The translations under genes and the position numbers were made by a program. DNA of 35,945 nt from assembly GCA_020026055.1 (NCBI GenBank), contig JAHHRA010000021.1, forward strand, positions 1 through 35,945. Reading direction: 5' to 3'. Shown piece after piece: positions 1 through 7,345 of this stretch (position 1 is its first letter; the number at the start of each line of letters is the position of its first letter). The notes below the pieces were generated by a model, which was not told the DNA's origin, made no database searches, and worked only from the letters and a program-made list of their open reading frames with translations. The DNA comes from Actinobacillus sp. GTDB taxonomy: Bacteria > Pseudomonadota > Gammaproteobacteria > Enterobacterales > Pasteurellaceae.

Positions 1-104
1 GCATGAGTCCGAAGGGTCACATGGTGATGACGTGCAACGACGTGGGCATACCGCAGGATAGCTTACTAACAATGCTAATTTTTCTAAAAATATTTGTTTT
101 TTTT
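1..104. other. Left edge, unassigned GC-richer stretch
   Basis: The first 60 bases are clearly richer in G+C than the rest of the window and match nothing I recognise. On the plus strand one frame is open from base 2 to a TAG at 59-61 and would encode a 19-residue tail (HESEGSHGDDVQRRGHTAG), which could be the end of a gene cut by the window edge. It could also be the end of a structural RNA. From about base 62 the sequence becomes AT-rich, as expected of an intergenic region. I assign no function. Confidence 0.25.
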
Positions 105-135
105 CAGAAAATTTTCCCGATTTTGAAAGCGTAAT
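105..135 (+). repeat. Palindromic intergenic repeat, copy A (degenerate)
   Basis: This copy shares the core GAAAATTTTCC, then CGATTTTG and GCGTAAT, with three other intergenic copies. The left arm is degraded to a T-rich run. It ends about 10 bases before the ribosome-binding site of yjjI, so it may fall in that gene's leader. It is recognised only by comparison with the copies at 2514, 26527 and 30765. Confidence 0.6.
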
Positions 136-155
136 TAAATAAAAAGGAGCTTTAT

Positions 156-1700
156 ATGCAATCTAATCAAAACGATATTCTTGACACAGTTTGTGCAACT
201 AATCTCACTTGCAAACAAAAAACAATGCTGCTTGCTAACATCGCCGAACGTTTGTTTGATCCTCGTCAATTGCTAGGTTATAGTGACGAAGAATGGCAAT
301 TTATTCAAGATCAAATGTTGTGTGACTTAAATGAAGGTTATGCTATTTATCGTCCCCGTTACATTCTACCAGATTACCGCGTATACCTTGAAAAAGGCTG
401 TCAATTCTTAGATTTACCAATGCCAACTTCGTTGGATGAACTACTTGATGGTTTGTTGATTATTTATAGCCATGTACCATCTGTAACAACTTTCCCTGTC
501 TACATCGGTCGCTTAGATCAACTATTTGAACCATTTTTGACTACCGATGAAGAAACAGACTACCAAAAAATCAAGCGCTTTTTAAATCACGTTGATAAAG
601 CAATTCCGGATTCTTTCTGCCACGCCAATATTGGTCCCGAAGAAACACGTGCTGGGCGATTAATTTTGCGGGCAGTGGTGGAATTGCAAAATCCAACTCC
701 GAATATGACGATTCGTTATGATAAAACTAAAACTTCCCGTCAATTCGCTGAACTTGCGGCACAAGCCTGTTTAGCAGTCTCCAAACCTTCTTTTGCTAAC
801 GAACCTTATTACGCCTCTGAATTAGGTGAAGATTACGGTATTGCAAGTTGCTACAACGCACTACCTGAAGCAGGTGGTGCTTACTGTTTGAGTCGTTTAC
901 GCTTGGGCACTATTGCTCGCCGTTGCCAAAATGTTAGCGAAATGCGAGATCATCTTTTACCGAAAGTGGCAAAAGCCGCTTTGAATACTCTGGACAAACG
1001 CCATCGGTTTTTGGTTGAAAAAAGCCACTTTTTTGAGACAGATTTTTTGGTCAAAGAAGGCTTTATTAAACGTACTAATTTCACCAGTATGCTAGGAATT
1101 GTTGGCTTAGCGGATGCTGTTAACCACTTCTTAAAACAGGAAGGTTTAAATCAAACTTTTGGACAAAGTGAACGTGGTGAAGAAATCGCCGCAAGCCTAT
1201 TAAACGTATTACAAGTCTGCGTTGAAAGTCACCAAGGAATCTATGTTGAACGTACAGGAAACAAGTATTTATTGCACGCACAAGTCGGTGCAAGTTTACA
1301 CGAAGAAGATAAGCACAATGCACCCGCTCACCGCATCCGTGTCGGTGAAGAGCCGAGCCTTTTAGCACACCTCAAACAATCAGCTCCTTATCATCGTTAT
1401 TTTCCATCTGGTACGGGGGATTTGTTCGCATTTGATCAGACTTACCAAGATCATCCAGATGCCATTGTTGATATCATCGATGGTGCTTTCGCCTTGGGTT
1501 ATCGCTACATCACGACTTACCGCAAGGATACGGACTTAATTCGTGTGACAGGGTATTTAGTGAAAAAAAGCGAAGTTGAAAAATATCGTCGCGGTGAAGC
1601 TGTGCTGCAAGATACCACTTGGTATGGCGATGGCACCGATACCTGTGCACACGTTTTTGACCGCCAATTGCGAGACGAGCAGAACGTTAATGCCAAGTAA
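156..1700 (+). CDS. yjjI: YjjI family glycyl-radical enzyme
   Basis: Cytoplasmic glycyl-radical enzyme of the YjjI (DUF3029) family, 514 residues, close to the E. coli homologue's length. The C-terminal radical loop is visible as RVTGY with the radical glycine at residue 466. A plausible thiyl-radical cysteine is Cys232 in the motif ASCYNALP, followed by a Gly-rich turn. The start is supported by AAGGAG seven bases before the ATG. The activase gene yjjW follows with an 11-base overlap, so the two are translationally coupled. Such enzymes work only without oxygen because the radical is cleaved by O2. The substrate of YjjI is not established to my knowledge, so I name the family and not a reaction. 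No clear FNR or ArcA site was seen upstream. Confidence 0.93.
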   Translation: MQSNQNDILDTVCATNLTCKQKTMLLANIAERLFDPRQLLGYSDEEWQFIQDQMLCDLNEGYAIYRPRYILPDYRVYLEKGCQFLDLPMPTSLDELLDGLLIIYSHVPSVTTFPVYIGRLDQLFEPFLTTDEETDYQKIKRFLNHVDKAIPDSFCHANIGPEETRAGRLILRAVVELQNPTPNMTIRYDKTKTSRQFAELAAQACLAVSKPSFANEPYYASELGEDYGIASCYNALPEAGGAYCLSRLRLGTIARRCQNVSEMRDHLLPKVAKAALNTLDKRHRFLVEKSHFFETDFLVKEGFIKRTNFTSMLGIVGLADAVNHFLKQEGLNQTFGQSERGEEIAASLLNVLQVCVESHQGIYVERTGNKYLLHAQVGASLHEEDKHNAPAHRIRVGEEPSLLAHLKQSAPYHRYFPSGTGDLFAFDQTYQDHPDAIVDIIDGAFALGYRYITTYRKDTDLIRVTGYLVKKSEVEKYRRGEAVLQDTTWYGDGTDTCAHVFDRQLRDEQNVNAK

Positions 1701-2490
1701 GCTGATTGACTTAACAGAAAATTGGCAAACCTTGCAATTGCCCGTACATCGAATTATCCCGTTTTCGAATGTTGAAGGTGCGGGTAATCGCACAAGCGTG
1801 TTTTTGCAAGGCTGTAACCTTAATTGCCTTTATTGCCACAATCCCGAGACTATTGCACGTCATAATCCACAAGTGACTTTGATGACATTACAGGCGTTGT
1901 ATGAACGTATCATGCAATCGACACCGTTTATCCGTGGCGTTACTTTTTCAGGCGGCGAACCTACTTTACACGCCGCCAAACTCGTCCCACTTTTTTCCAA
2001 ACTTCGTCAAAATGGATTGAGTTGCTATTTGGATACTAACGGTTTTTTTGATGCCGGAAAAATCCAACCGCTCATTAAAGTAACAGACAAATTTCTTTTT
2101 GATATCAAAGGGATAGGTTGTGGATTGCGTACATTGTGTTTTGACCGCCATAATCAAAGTGGTGCCTTCTATATCACGCCTCATCACAGGATTTCCGACG
2201 CTTTTCTCAACCGTCATTTGCATAACCTTGCACTACTTCTTGTACAAGACAAGATTGAAGAAATTCGCTTAGTTTGGATTAAAGATTTTTTTGATGTAAA
2301 GCAATTAATCCAAAAAATTGCTCAATTTCCCAATGCCAATAAAGTGTTATTCAAATTGATCAAAGTCCACGCTAAAGGGGTGAGAGATGAACAAGGACTC
2401 AAAGCACATATTCCAACGCAAGCTGAAATCCTCGCTTTAGCTGACTATGCTAAAACTTGCGGATTAGTCAAGCAAAAAGTGATTTTTTAA
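1690..2490 (+). CDS. yjjW: YjjW-type glycyl-radical enzyme activase (radical SAM)
   Basis: Radical SAM protein predicted to abstract a hydrogen from the YjjI glycine and so install the radical. The [4Fe-4S]/SAM motif CX3CX2C is Cys42, Cys46 and Cys49 (CNLNCLYCHNPE), followed by the SAM-binding SGGEPT motif. I chose the ATG at 1690, just before the yjjI stop, giving 266 residues; the longer reading from 1576 only adds out-of-frame yjjI sequence. As I recall, E. coli YjjW (about 287 residues) carries a ferredoxin-like insert with extra cysteines after the first cluster motif. Here there is no cysteine between CHNPET and SGGEPT, so that insert is missing and the fold is closer to PflA. The gene converges on hdhA. 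Confidence 0.88.
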   Translation: MPSKLIDLTENWQTLQLPVHRIIPFSNVEGAGNRTSVFLQGCNLNCLYCHNPETIARHNPQVTLMTLQALYERIMQSTPFIRGVTFSGGEPTLHAAKLVPLFSKLRQNGLSCYLDTNGFFDAGKIQPLIKVTDKFLFDIKGIGCGLRTLCFDRHNQSGAFYITPHHRISDAFLNRHLHNLALLLVQDKIEEIRLVWIKDFFDVKQLIQKIAQFPNANKVLFKLIKVHAKGVRDEQGLKAHIPTQAEILALADYAKTCGLVKQKVIF

Positions 2491-2513
2491 CTTGTAAGAA
2501 AGTCATTAAAACA

Positions 2514-2555
2514 ACGCCCACGAAATCGGAAAAATTTTCTCGAATTTCGGGGCGC
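2514..2555 (-). repeat. Palindromic intergenic repeat, copy D
   Basis: Lies between the convergent yjjW and hdhA-like genes, 24 bases after the yjjW stop. Outer arms CGCCC and GGGCG, middle arms CGAAAT and ATTTCG, and an inner GAAAAATTTTC core make a nested palindrome. It reads in the opposite orientation to copies A and B. No long T-run follows on either strand, so it is not a standard intrinsic terminator, though it could block transcription from both sides. Confidence 0.75.
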
Positions 2556-2577
2556 AGTGCATTTATCAACGTATTAA

Positions 2578-3342
2578 TTAATCTAAGCTTTGTTCGCCAC
2601 CGCCGTTAACGGGGAGAATTTGTCCGCTTGTCCAAGCACTCATTGAGCTGGCGAAGTATAAGACAGCATTGGCAATATCGGCTACTTCACCAAGGCGTTT
2701 GATAGGAGTGTTAGCAAGCATTTTATCTTGGATCTCAGTAGTGAGGACGGAAGCAAGAGCGTCAGTTTTGATCGCCCCTGGTGCGATAGCGTTAACACGG
2801 ATGTTAAATTTACCTAAATCCATTGCCATATACTTAGTGAGTTGGTTAAGTGCAGCTTTAGAACTGCCATAAACACTCATATTTTGCGTTGCCATTTGTC
2901 CCGCCATTGAAGTGATGTTGATGATAGAACCGTATTGTGCTTTTTGCATATATGGCGTACAGAGTTGAGAAAGTTTGAAGACACTGAAGAGGTTGAGACG
3001 GTAGATTTTTTCGATGTATTCAAGGCTAAGTGCTTCAAAATTTTCACGTCCGCCGCCACCACCACCCGCGTTATTAACTAAAATTTCAACGCCACCAAAA
3101 GCTTTGATGGCTTCGGTGACGAGATTTTCTAAATCCTGTTCTTGAGTAACATCACATTTAACAGCAATAGCTTGGACGCCGTAACTTTTTGCTAATTCTG
3201 CAGTGACAGATGCAGTATCGAAGTTAAGATCGCTACAGACAACATTGACACCGTGACGAGCCAAGATTAATGCAGAGCCTTTACCAATACCGTTTCCTGC
3301 ACCTGTGATGATGGCTGTTTTGTTTTGTAAGTTCGTAAACAT
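2578..3342 (-). CDS. hdhA: SDR oxidoreductase, 7-alpha-hydroxysteroid dehydrogenase-like
   Basis: Short-chain dehydrogenase of 254 residues, almost the same length as E. coli HdhA (255), which oxidises the 7-alpha hydroxyl of bile acids with NAD. The Rossmann motif TGAGNGIG starts at residue 13, the NNAG motif is followed by a Gly run, and the catalytic set is Asn117, Ser145, Tyr158 and Lys162. The C-terminal half resembles my memory of E. coli HdhA closely (for example IAPGAI, TDAL, TPI and RLG, SGQIL, GGG). The ATG at 3342 has GAGGAAA seven bases upstream; an ATG-less extension to 3372 overlaps the previous stop and lacks this site. It sits 26 bases after a choloylglycine-hydrolase-family gene with no terminator between, which supports a bile-acid role. 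A FabG-like or other alcohol substrate cannot be excluded. Confidence 0.78.
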   Translation of the reverse strand: MFTNLQNKTAIITGAGNGIGKGSALILARHGVNVVCSDLNFDTASVTAELAKSYGVQAIAVKCDVTQEQDLENLVTEAIKAFGGVEILVNNAGGGGGGRENFEALSLEYIEKIYRLNLFSVFKLSQLCTPYMQKAQYGSIINITSMAGQMATQNMSVYGSSKAALNQLTKYMAMDLGKFNIRVNAIAPGAIKTDALASVLTTEIQDKMLANTPIKRLGEVADIANAVLYFASSMSAWTSGQILPVNGGGEQSLD

Positions 3343-3368
3343 AAACTTTTCCTCATTTATAAAATGGA

Positions 3369-4469
3369 TCATTTAATTTCCACTTCGTGGAAGATTTTGT
3401 TTTGCTGAGTTAATGGTAAAATCTGTAGCTTGATTTTTTCAAAATCAATTTTTTGAAGTGAAATTTTATAAATTTCGCTACTGTCCATTGATTTGTAATA
3501 GAATACTCTATTTGCTAAATCGATCGCAGTTGTCCATTGTGTAGCTGTGAGCAAATTTTTTGGAATACTTGCTTGATGCGATTTGCTATATTCCATCCCA
3601 ATTGGGATATCGAAGTTGTTTAAAATATGGAAGGCACTGAGAATGCCAGATTCGATATTATTTGGAGTTGGTAAGCTTTTGAGAAGGAAGAAGGCTCGAA
3701 CAAAACGCGATGGGGGAGTGACATCACCAGGTAATCCAAGCATACCTGTTCCAGCTCCAAATGAAAAAATTTCTTGTCCATTTTGATTGAAATTTGGAGC
3801 ATTACCAGAATATAAATTAATGTAATTGTTTAGATTTTTAACGTGCCAATCATAATCTGGACTGTTAGTAAAAACGCCGACTTTGTTGTCGTGGAAATGC
3901 ACTTTGCCTTGATCGGTGATTTCGAGGATAACGTTATTGCCTACGGCATCAGCAATTCGCCAGTGACCTGTTGGAAGTGCTTTACCGTCTTTTTCACCTA
4001 AACTGACAATTTGAACTTTGGCTAATTCTGCTTTCAATTCATCAACAGTAGCGAAATTACCAAGAGCCCATTTGACAAATTCCATATCAGAAAGCGAATG
4101 GGCAGCATCAGCAGTTTTATAAGAAGCAAGACTACCGTAACCTGGGAAGTAAAAAATACCTGCATTTAAGCCTTTTTCATTCACACCTTCGCCAATAAAA
4201 ATTGGAAGCACCATTGAAATGCCGATATAACCATAGCGGTTTTTCCATTTTAAACCATTAGCTTTTTTGTCTGGCGTAAAGGATTGAAATTTTTGACCAC
4301 GTGGAGTGATGATGAGTTGACTATTAAGTAAACCTTCACCGTATTCAGCTGTGCGAGCTTGAATGAGTTCATTTTGAGTAGTTTTAATACTGATTCCTGT
4401 ACAAGCAAGGCTAGCAATGCTGAGGGTAATTGTGAAAGTAGCAATGGTTTTTTTGAAGTTAAATTTCAT
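3369..4469 (-). CDS. Choloylglycine hydrolase family protein, exported (bile salt hydrolase / penicillin V acylase-like)
   Basis: Ntn-hydrolase of 366 residues. A signal peptide (residues 1-22, ending SIASLA) is followed directly by Cys23 in CTGIS, so signal cleavage would expose the N-terminal nucleophile the family needs. The residues before Cys23 do not form a good lipobox. Other family marks are Arg39 in ARTAEYG (the Gram-negative form, with Glu where many Gram-positive enzymes have Asp), GHWRIAD with a downstream LEI, FTNSPDYDWH with NLNNY, and PSRFVRA. The family cleaves amide bonds in conjugated bile salts, penicillin V or acyl-homoserine lactones; sequence alone does not fix which. 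The adjacent HdhA-like gene favours bile salts. GAGGAT lies 8 bases before the ATG. The protein would act in the periplasm. Confidence 0.85.
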   Translation of the reverse strand: MKFNFKKTIATFTITLSIASLACTGISIKTTQNELIQARTAEYGEGLLNSQLIITPRGQKFQSFTPDKKANGLKWKNRYGYIGISMVLPIFIGEGVNEKGLNAGIFYFPGYGSLASYKTADAAHSLSDMEFVKWALGNFATVDELKAELAKVQIVSLGEKDGKALPTGHWRIADAVGNNVILEITDQGKVHFHDNKVGVFTNSPDYDWHVKNLNNYINLYSGNAPNFNQNGQEIFSFGAGTGMLGLPGDVTPPSRFVRAFFLLKSLPTPNNIESGILSAFHILNNFDIPIGMEYSKSHQASIPKNLLTATQWTTAIDLANRVFYYKSMDSSEIYKISLQKIDFEKIKLQILPLTQQNKIFHEVEIK

Positions 4470-4489
4470 AGTTTATCCTCATAATAATG

Positions 4490-4517
4490 AAACAAAAGCC
4501 AGTATCAAACTGGCTTT
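4490..4517 (-). terminator. Intrinsic terminator after potD
   Basis: The nine-base arms AAAGCCAGT and ACTGGCTTT enclose a five-base loop. On the minus strand they are followed by a short interrupted T-run (TTTTGTTTC). It separates potD from the choloylglycine hydrolase gene, so readthrough is probably partial. Confidence 0.65.
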
Positions 4518-4527
4518 AAATTAAAAG

Positions 4528-5610
4528 TTATTTAGCGGCTTTGAGTTGTTGATAGTATTCTTCATAGTAACGAATGGCATCACCAACATCATCTTGCCAA
4601 TAAGCAGATTTAAGTACTTCGGCTGGCGGATAGATAGCAGGATCTTCTGTGATTTCTTTTGGCAAGAGTTTTAACGCTTCTATATTCGATGTTGGATAAC
4701 CAATTGCCATTGTTAATTGAGCCGCTGCTTTTGCACCGAGCATATAGTTAATGAGTTTGTGAGCAGCTTCTGGATTTTTAGCTGTTTTCGGAATTGCGAG
4801 AGTATCAACCCAGAGCACTGGACCTTCTTTTGGGAAAATCATATTCACTGGGGCGTTTTCTTTTTTAGCAATTCTGACTGAACCGTTCCAAAGTTGACCA
4901 AGTTCAACTTCACCTGCAATAAAAGAATTGGCAGGGTTATCAGAGCTGAATGCTAACACATTAGGACGGAGTTTGAGTAATTCTTCATAAGCAGCTTTTA
5001 TTTCATCAGGATTTTCAGTATTTGGATTTTTACCTAATTTTAATAGAGCGATATTAAAGACTTCTCGTGCATCATCAAGAAGTTGCACTTTATTTTTGTA
5101 TTCAGGTTTCCATAAATCTCCCCAGCTAGTGAAATTGTTGCTGTTGTAAGTCTGAGTATTAAATGCAATTCCTGGTGCACCTAATAATTGTGGAAGAGAA
5201 TATTGGTTGTTTGGATCATAGGATTTGTTTAACCAATCAGGATTGAGTTCTTTAATTACTGGTAATTTGTTGTGATCAAGTGGCATCAACATTCCTTCGC
5301 GAGCCATTTTAGAAACAAAGTAATTTGAAGGAGCGATAACATCATAAGTCGCACTATCACCAAGAGTTTTAAGCTTAGCGTACATCGTTTCATTAGATTC
5401 AAGACTTGCTACTATCACTTTGATACCAGTTTCTTTTGTAAAATCATCAAGCAAGCCATCAGGGACATATTCTGTCCAAGTGTAAAGATAAACTGTGTTT
5501 TTATCGCCAGCATTTGTATTTGTGGCACTTGTTTTTTGGGTTTCATCGTTACAACCTGCGATTGCAAAGGCGATAAATCCAAGTGTAAAAATTTTGGTCA
5601 TTTTTTTCAT
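4528..5610 (-). CDS. potD: Spermidine/putrescine ABC transporter, substrate-binding lipoprotein
   Basis: Periplasmic polyamine-binding protein of 360 residues. The N-terminus (MKKMTKIF) ends in the lipobox AIAGC with Cys20, so it should be a lipoprotein rather than the free periplasmic form known in E. coli. The body is a typical PotD/PotF type-2 periplasmic binding protein, with motifs such as YLYTWTEYVPDGLL and YDVIAPSNYFV. GGAG precedes the ATG by 8 bases. It lies downstream of potABC but is separated by an intrinsic terminator, and a candidate promoter sits just after the potC stop, so it may be expressed apart from the permease. Confidence 0.93.
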   Translation of the reverse strand: MKKMTKIFTLGFIAFAIAGCNDETQKTSATNTNAGDKNTVYLYTWTEYVPDGLLDDFTKETGIKVIVASLESNETMYAKLKTLGDSATYDVIAPSNYFVSKMAREGMLMPLDHNKLPVIKELNPDWLNKSYDPNNQYSLPQLLGAPGIAFNTQTYNSNNFTSWGDLWKPEYKNKVQLLDDAREVFNIALLKLGKNPNTENPDEIKAAYEELLKLRPNVLAFSSDNPANSFIAGEVELGQLWNGSVRIAKKENAPVNMIFPKEGPVLWVDTLAIPKTAKNPEAAHKLINYMLGAKAAAQLTMAIGYPTSNIEALKLLPKEITEDPAIYPPAEVLKSAYWQDDVGDAIRYYEEYYQQLKAAK

Positions 5611-5645
5611 TTTGTTTTCTCCAAAAATAAATAACCTAAAAAGAA

Positions 5646-5682
5646 GATAAAAAAACGCCTTAATTAAACGAATTAAGGCGTT
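5646..5682 (-). terminator. Intrinsic terminator between potC and potD
   Basis: A perfect 12-base stem (AACGCCTTAATT with AATTAAGGCGTT) and a five-base loop, followed on the minus strand by a run of seven T, two of them in the stem. It should end the potABC transcript. Confidence 0.85.
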
Positions 5683-5685
5683 CTG

Positions 5686-5713
5686 ATTTTAAAAGATCTT
5701 GTTAATTTTGCAA
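5686..5713 (-). promoter_or_regulatory. Candidate sigma-70 promoter for potD
   Basis: On the minus strand, TTGCAA (5713-5708) is separated by 16 bases from TAAAAT (5691-5686), just after the potC stop codon. Transcription would begin around 5679, inside the first arm of the terminator stem, so the new transcript could not fold the whole hairpin. Confidence 0.45.
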
Positions 5714-5714
5714 A

Positions 5715-6485
5715 CTATTTATGTTGTTTTCTAAGAATTAATTGGCTTAAAACTACTAGGCTTAATGAAAGTACGATCATAACTGTTGCTAACGCGTTGA
5801 TTTCAGGAGTAACTCCAGTTTTCACTAAAGAGAAAATTCGCAGTGGTAAAATTTCATAGCTGACGCCACTTACAAATGAAGAAATCACTACATCGTCAAG
5901 TGAAATTGTAAAGCTTAATAACCAACCTGACACAATTGCTGGTAAAGCAAGAGGCAGAATGATTTTGCTTAGAATCACAATTTCACTTGCACCTAAATCT
6001 TTTGCAGCTTCTAGCATTTTATTATCAAAACCTTTCAACCGTGAAAGAATAGTGACAACTACATATGGCAAGCAAAAAGTGATGTGAGCAAGGAGTAATG
6101 ACCAAAAGCCGAGTGCCATACTTACCATCATAAATAACGCTAATAAAGACACTGCCATGACGATATCAGGCGACATCATTACAACAAATAACATTCCGTT
6201 GACGGCCTGTTTACCATAAAAACGGTAACGATATAGAGCAATCGCAGTTAAACCACCGATAATAGTAGCGAACGTAGCTGCTAAAAAAGCAATAATTACG
6301 GAATGAATCGCCGCTTGAATTAAAGTATCATTATTGAAAAGGCGTTCATACCATTGCCAACTAAAACCTTTCCAATGCAAGCCATAGCGATCTAAATTGA
6401 AAGAGTTTGTTACTAAAATAATGATCGGAATGTACAGAAATGCGTACACTACCAACATAAATGAACTTTGTAATCCACGACGCAT
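5715..6485 (-). CDS. potC: Spermidine/putrescine ABC transporter permease PotC
   Basis: Inner-membrane permease of 256 residues with six predicted hydrophobic segments, the first from about residue 9. The ABC permease EAA loop is visible as EAAKDLGASEIVILSKIILP. It pairs with PotB to form the channel that takes up polyamines delivered by PotD, driven by PotA. Its ATG shares one base with the potB stop (TAATG), showing translational coupling. A strong terminator follows about 33 bases after its stop. Confidence 0.93.
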   Translation of the reverse strand: MRRGLQSSFMLVVYAFLYIPIIILVTNSFNLDRYGLHWKGFSWQWYERLFNNDTLIQAAIHSVIIAFLAATFATIIGGLTAIALYRYRFYGKQAVNGMLFVVMMSPDIVMAVSLLALFMMVSMALGFWSLLLAHITFCLPYVVVTILSRLKGFDNKMLEAAKDLGASEIVILSKIILPLALPAIVSGWLLSFTISLDDVVISSFVSGVSYEILPLRIFSLVKTGVTPEINALATVMIVLSLSLVVLSQLILRKQHK

Positions 6486-7345
6486 TATTCAAGCTCCACT
6501 TTTTTATTCAATAATTTACTGCTTTTCCAGTAAACTAACATTAACAACGCCATTAATAGTGTTAAACCAATGCTTAATGCCGCTCCAAAAGGCCAATTGC
6601 GTGAAATTAAAAATTCACTCTTAATTACATTCCCAACTAATAACACTTTTGCTCCGCCAAGAAGATCTGCAACATAAAACATTCCCATCGCTGGTAGTAA
6701 GACTAGTAAACAGCCAGCAATAATACCTGGCATCGTCAATGGTAAAACTACACGTATAAAACGCTGGAAAGCATTAGCACCTAAGTCTTTAGCAGCTTCA
6801 AGTAAACGCATATCCAATTTTTCAATAGCACTGTAAAGCGGTAGAATCATAAACGGTAAGAGTAAATAAACTAAGCCAATAATCACAGCGATTTCCGTGT
6901 TTAAAATACGAATCGGTTGTTCGATTAAACCAACAGTGAGTAGGATATTATTCAAAATTCCGCGAATGCCGAGGAAAATTTTTAAACCATAAATTCGGAT
7001 CAACGAATTTGTCCAAAATGGCAAAACTACTAAAAACAATAAAAACGGGCGATATTTTGTTGGCATTTTGCTTAATGCAAAAGCGAAAGGATAGCCAATT
7101 AATAAGCAAATCAAAGTCGCAAGTCCCGCCATATACAATGAATTCCACACCACTTTGGCATAAAGAGGGTCAAAAAGGTTGGCGTAATTTTTAAGACTAA
7201 AATCAATTTGATAAAAATTGCTACTGTCGCTACTAAAAAAGCTAACTGCCAATACTAGAAGATTCGGCACTAGTACGAAAAATAATAGCCAAGCGAAAAT
7301 AATTGCTACAGTGGAATGTTGAAACTTGTTATTGATGATCTTCAT
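6485..7345 (-). CDS. potB: Spermidine/putrescine ABC transporter permease PotB
   Basis: Inner-membrane permease of 286 residues. An N-terminal hydrophobic segment (about residues 13-34) is followed by five more, and the EAA loop reads EAAKDLGANAFQRFIRVVLP. It forms the membrane channel with PotC. The start overlaps the end of potA by 17 bases, and the stop overlaps the potC start. A GGGAGG lies about 14 bases before the ATG, farther than ideal, so translation probably depends on coupling to potA. Confidence 0.93.
   Translation of the reverse strand: MKIINNKFQHSTVAIIFAWLLFFVLVPNLLVLAVSFFSSDSSNFYQIDFSLKNYANLFDPLYAKVVWNSLYMAGLATLICLLIGYPFAFALSKMPTKYRPFLLFLVVLPFWTNSLIRIYGLKIFLGIRGILNNILLTVGLIEQPIRILNTEIAVIIGLVYLLLPFMILPLYSAIEKLDMRLLEAAKDLGANAFQRFIRVVLPLTMPGIIAGCLLVLLPAMGMFYVADLLGGAKVLLVGNVIKSEFLISRNWPFGAALSIGLTLLMALLMLVYWKSSKLLNKKVELE

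Noticed and set aside
1120..1368. Minus-strand open frames within yjjI and many similar frames inside other genes
   Set aside because: They lie wholly within well-supported genes in other frames and show no family motifs or ribosome-binding sites.
1576..1689. N-terminal extension of YjjW starting inside yjjI
   Set aside because: The extension is a shifted reading of yjjI, and the ATG at 1690 gives a normal YjjW start.
2578..3342. FabG-type 3-oxoacyl-ACP reductase
   Set aside because: Length, the C-terminal half and the Gly run after NNAG fit HdhA better, and there are no fatty-acid genes nearby.
3343..3372. Earlier start for the hdhA-like gene
   Set aside because: It overlaps the preceding stop and has no ribosome-binding site, whereas the ATG at 3342 has GAGGAAA and gives the family length.
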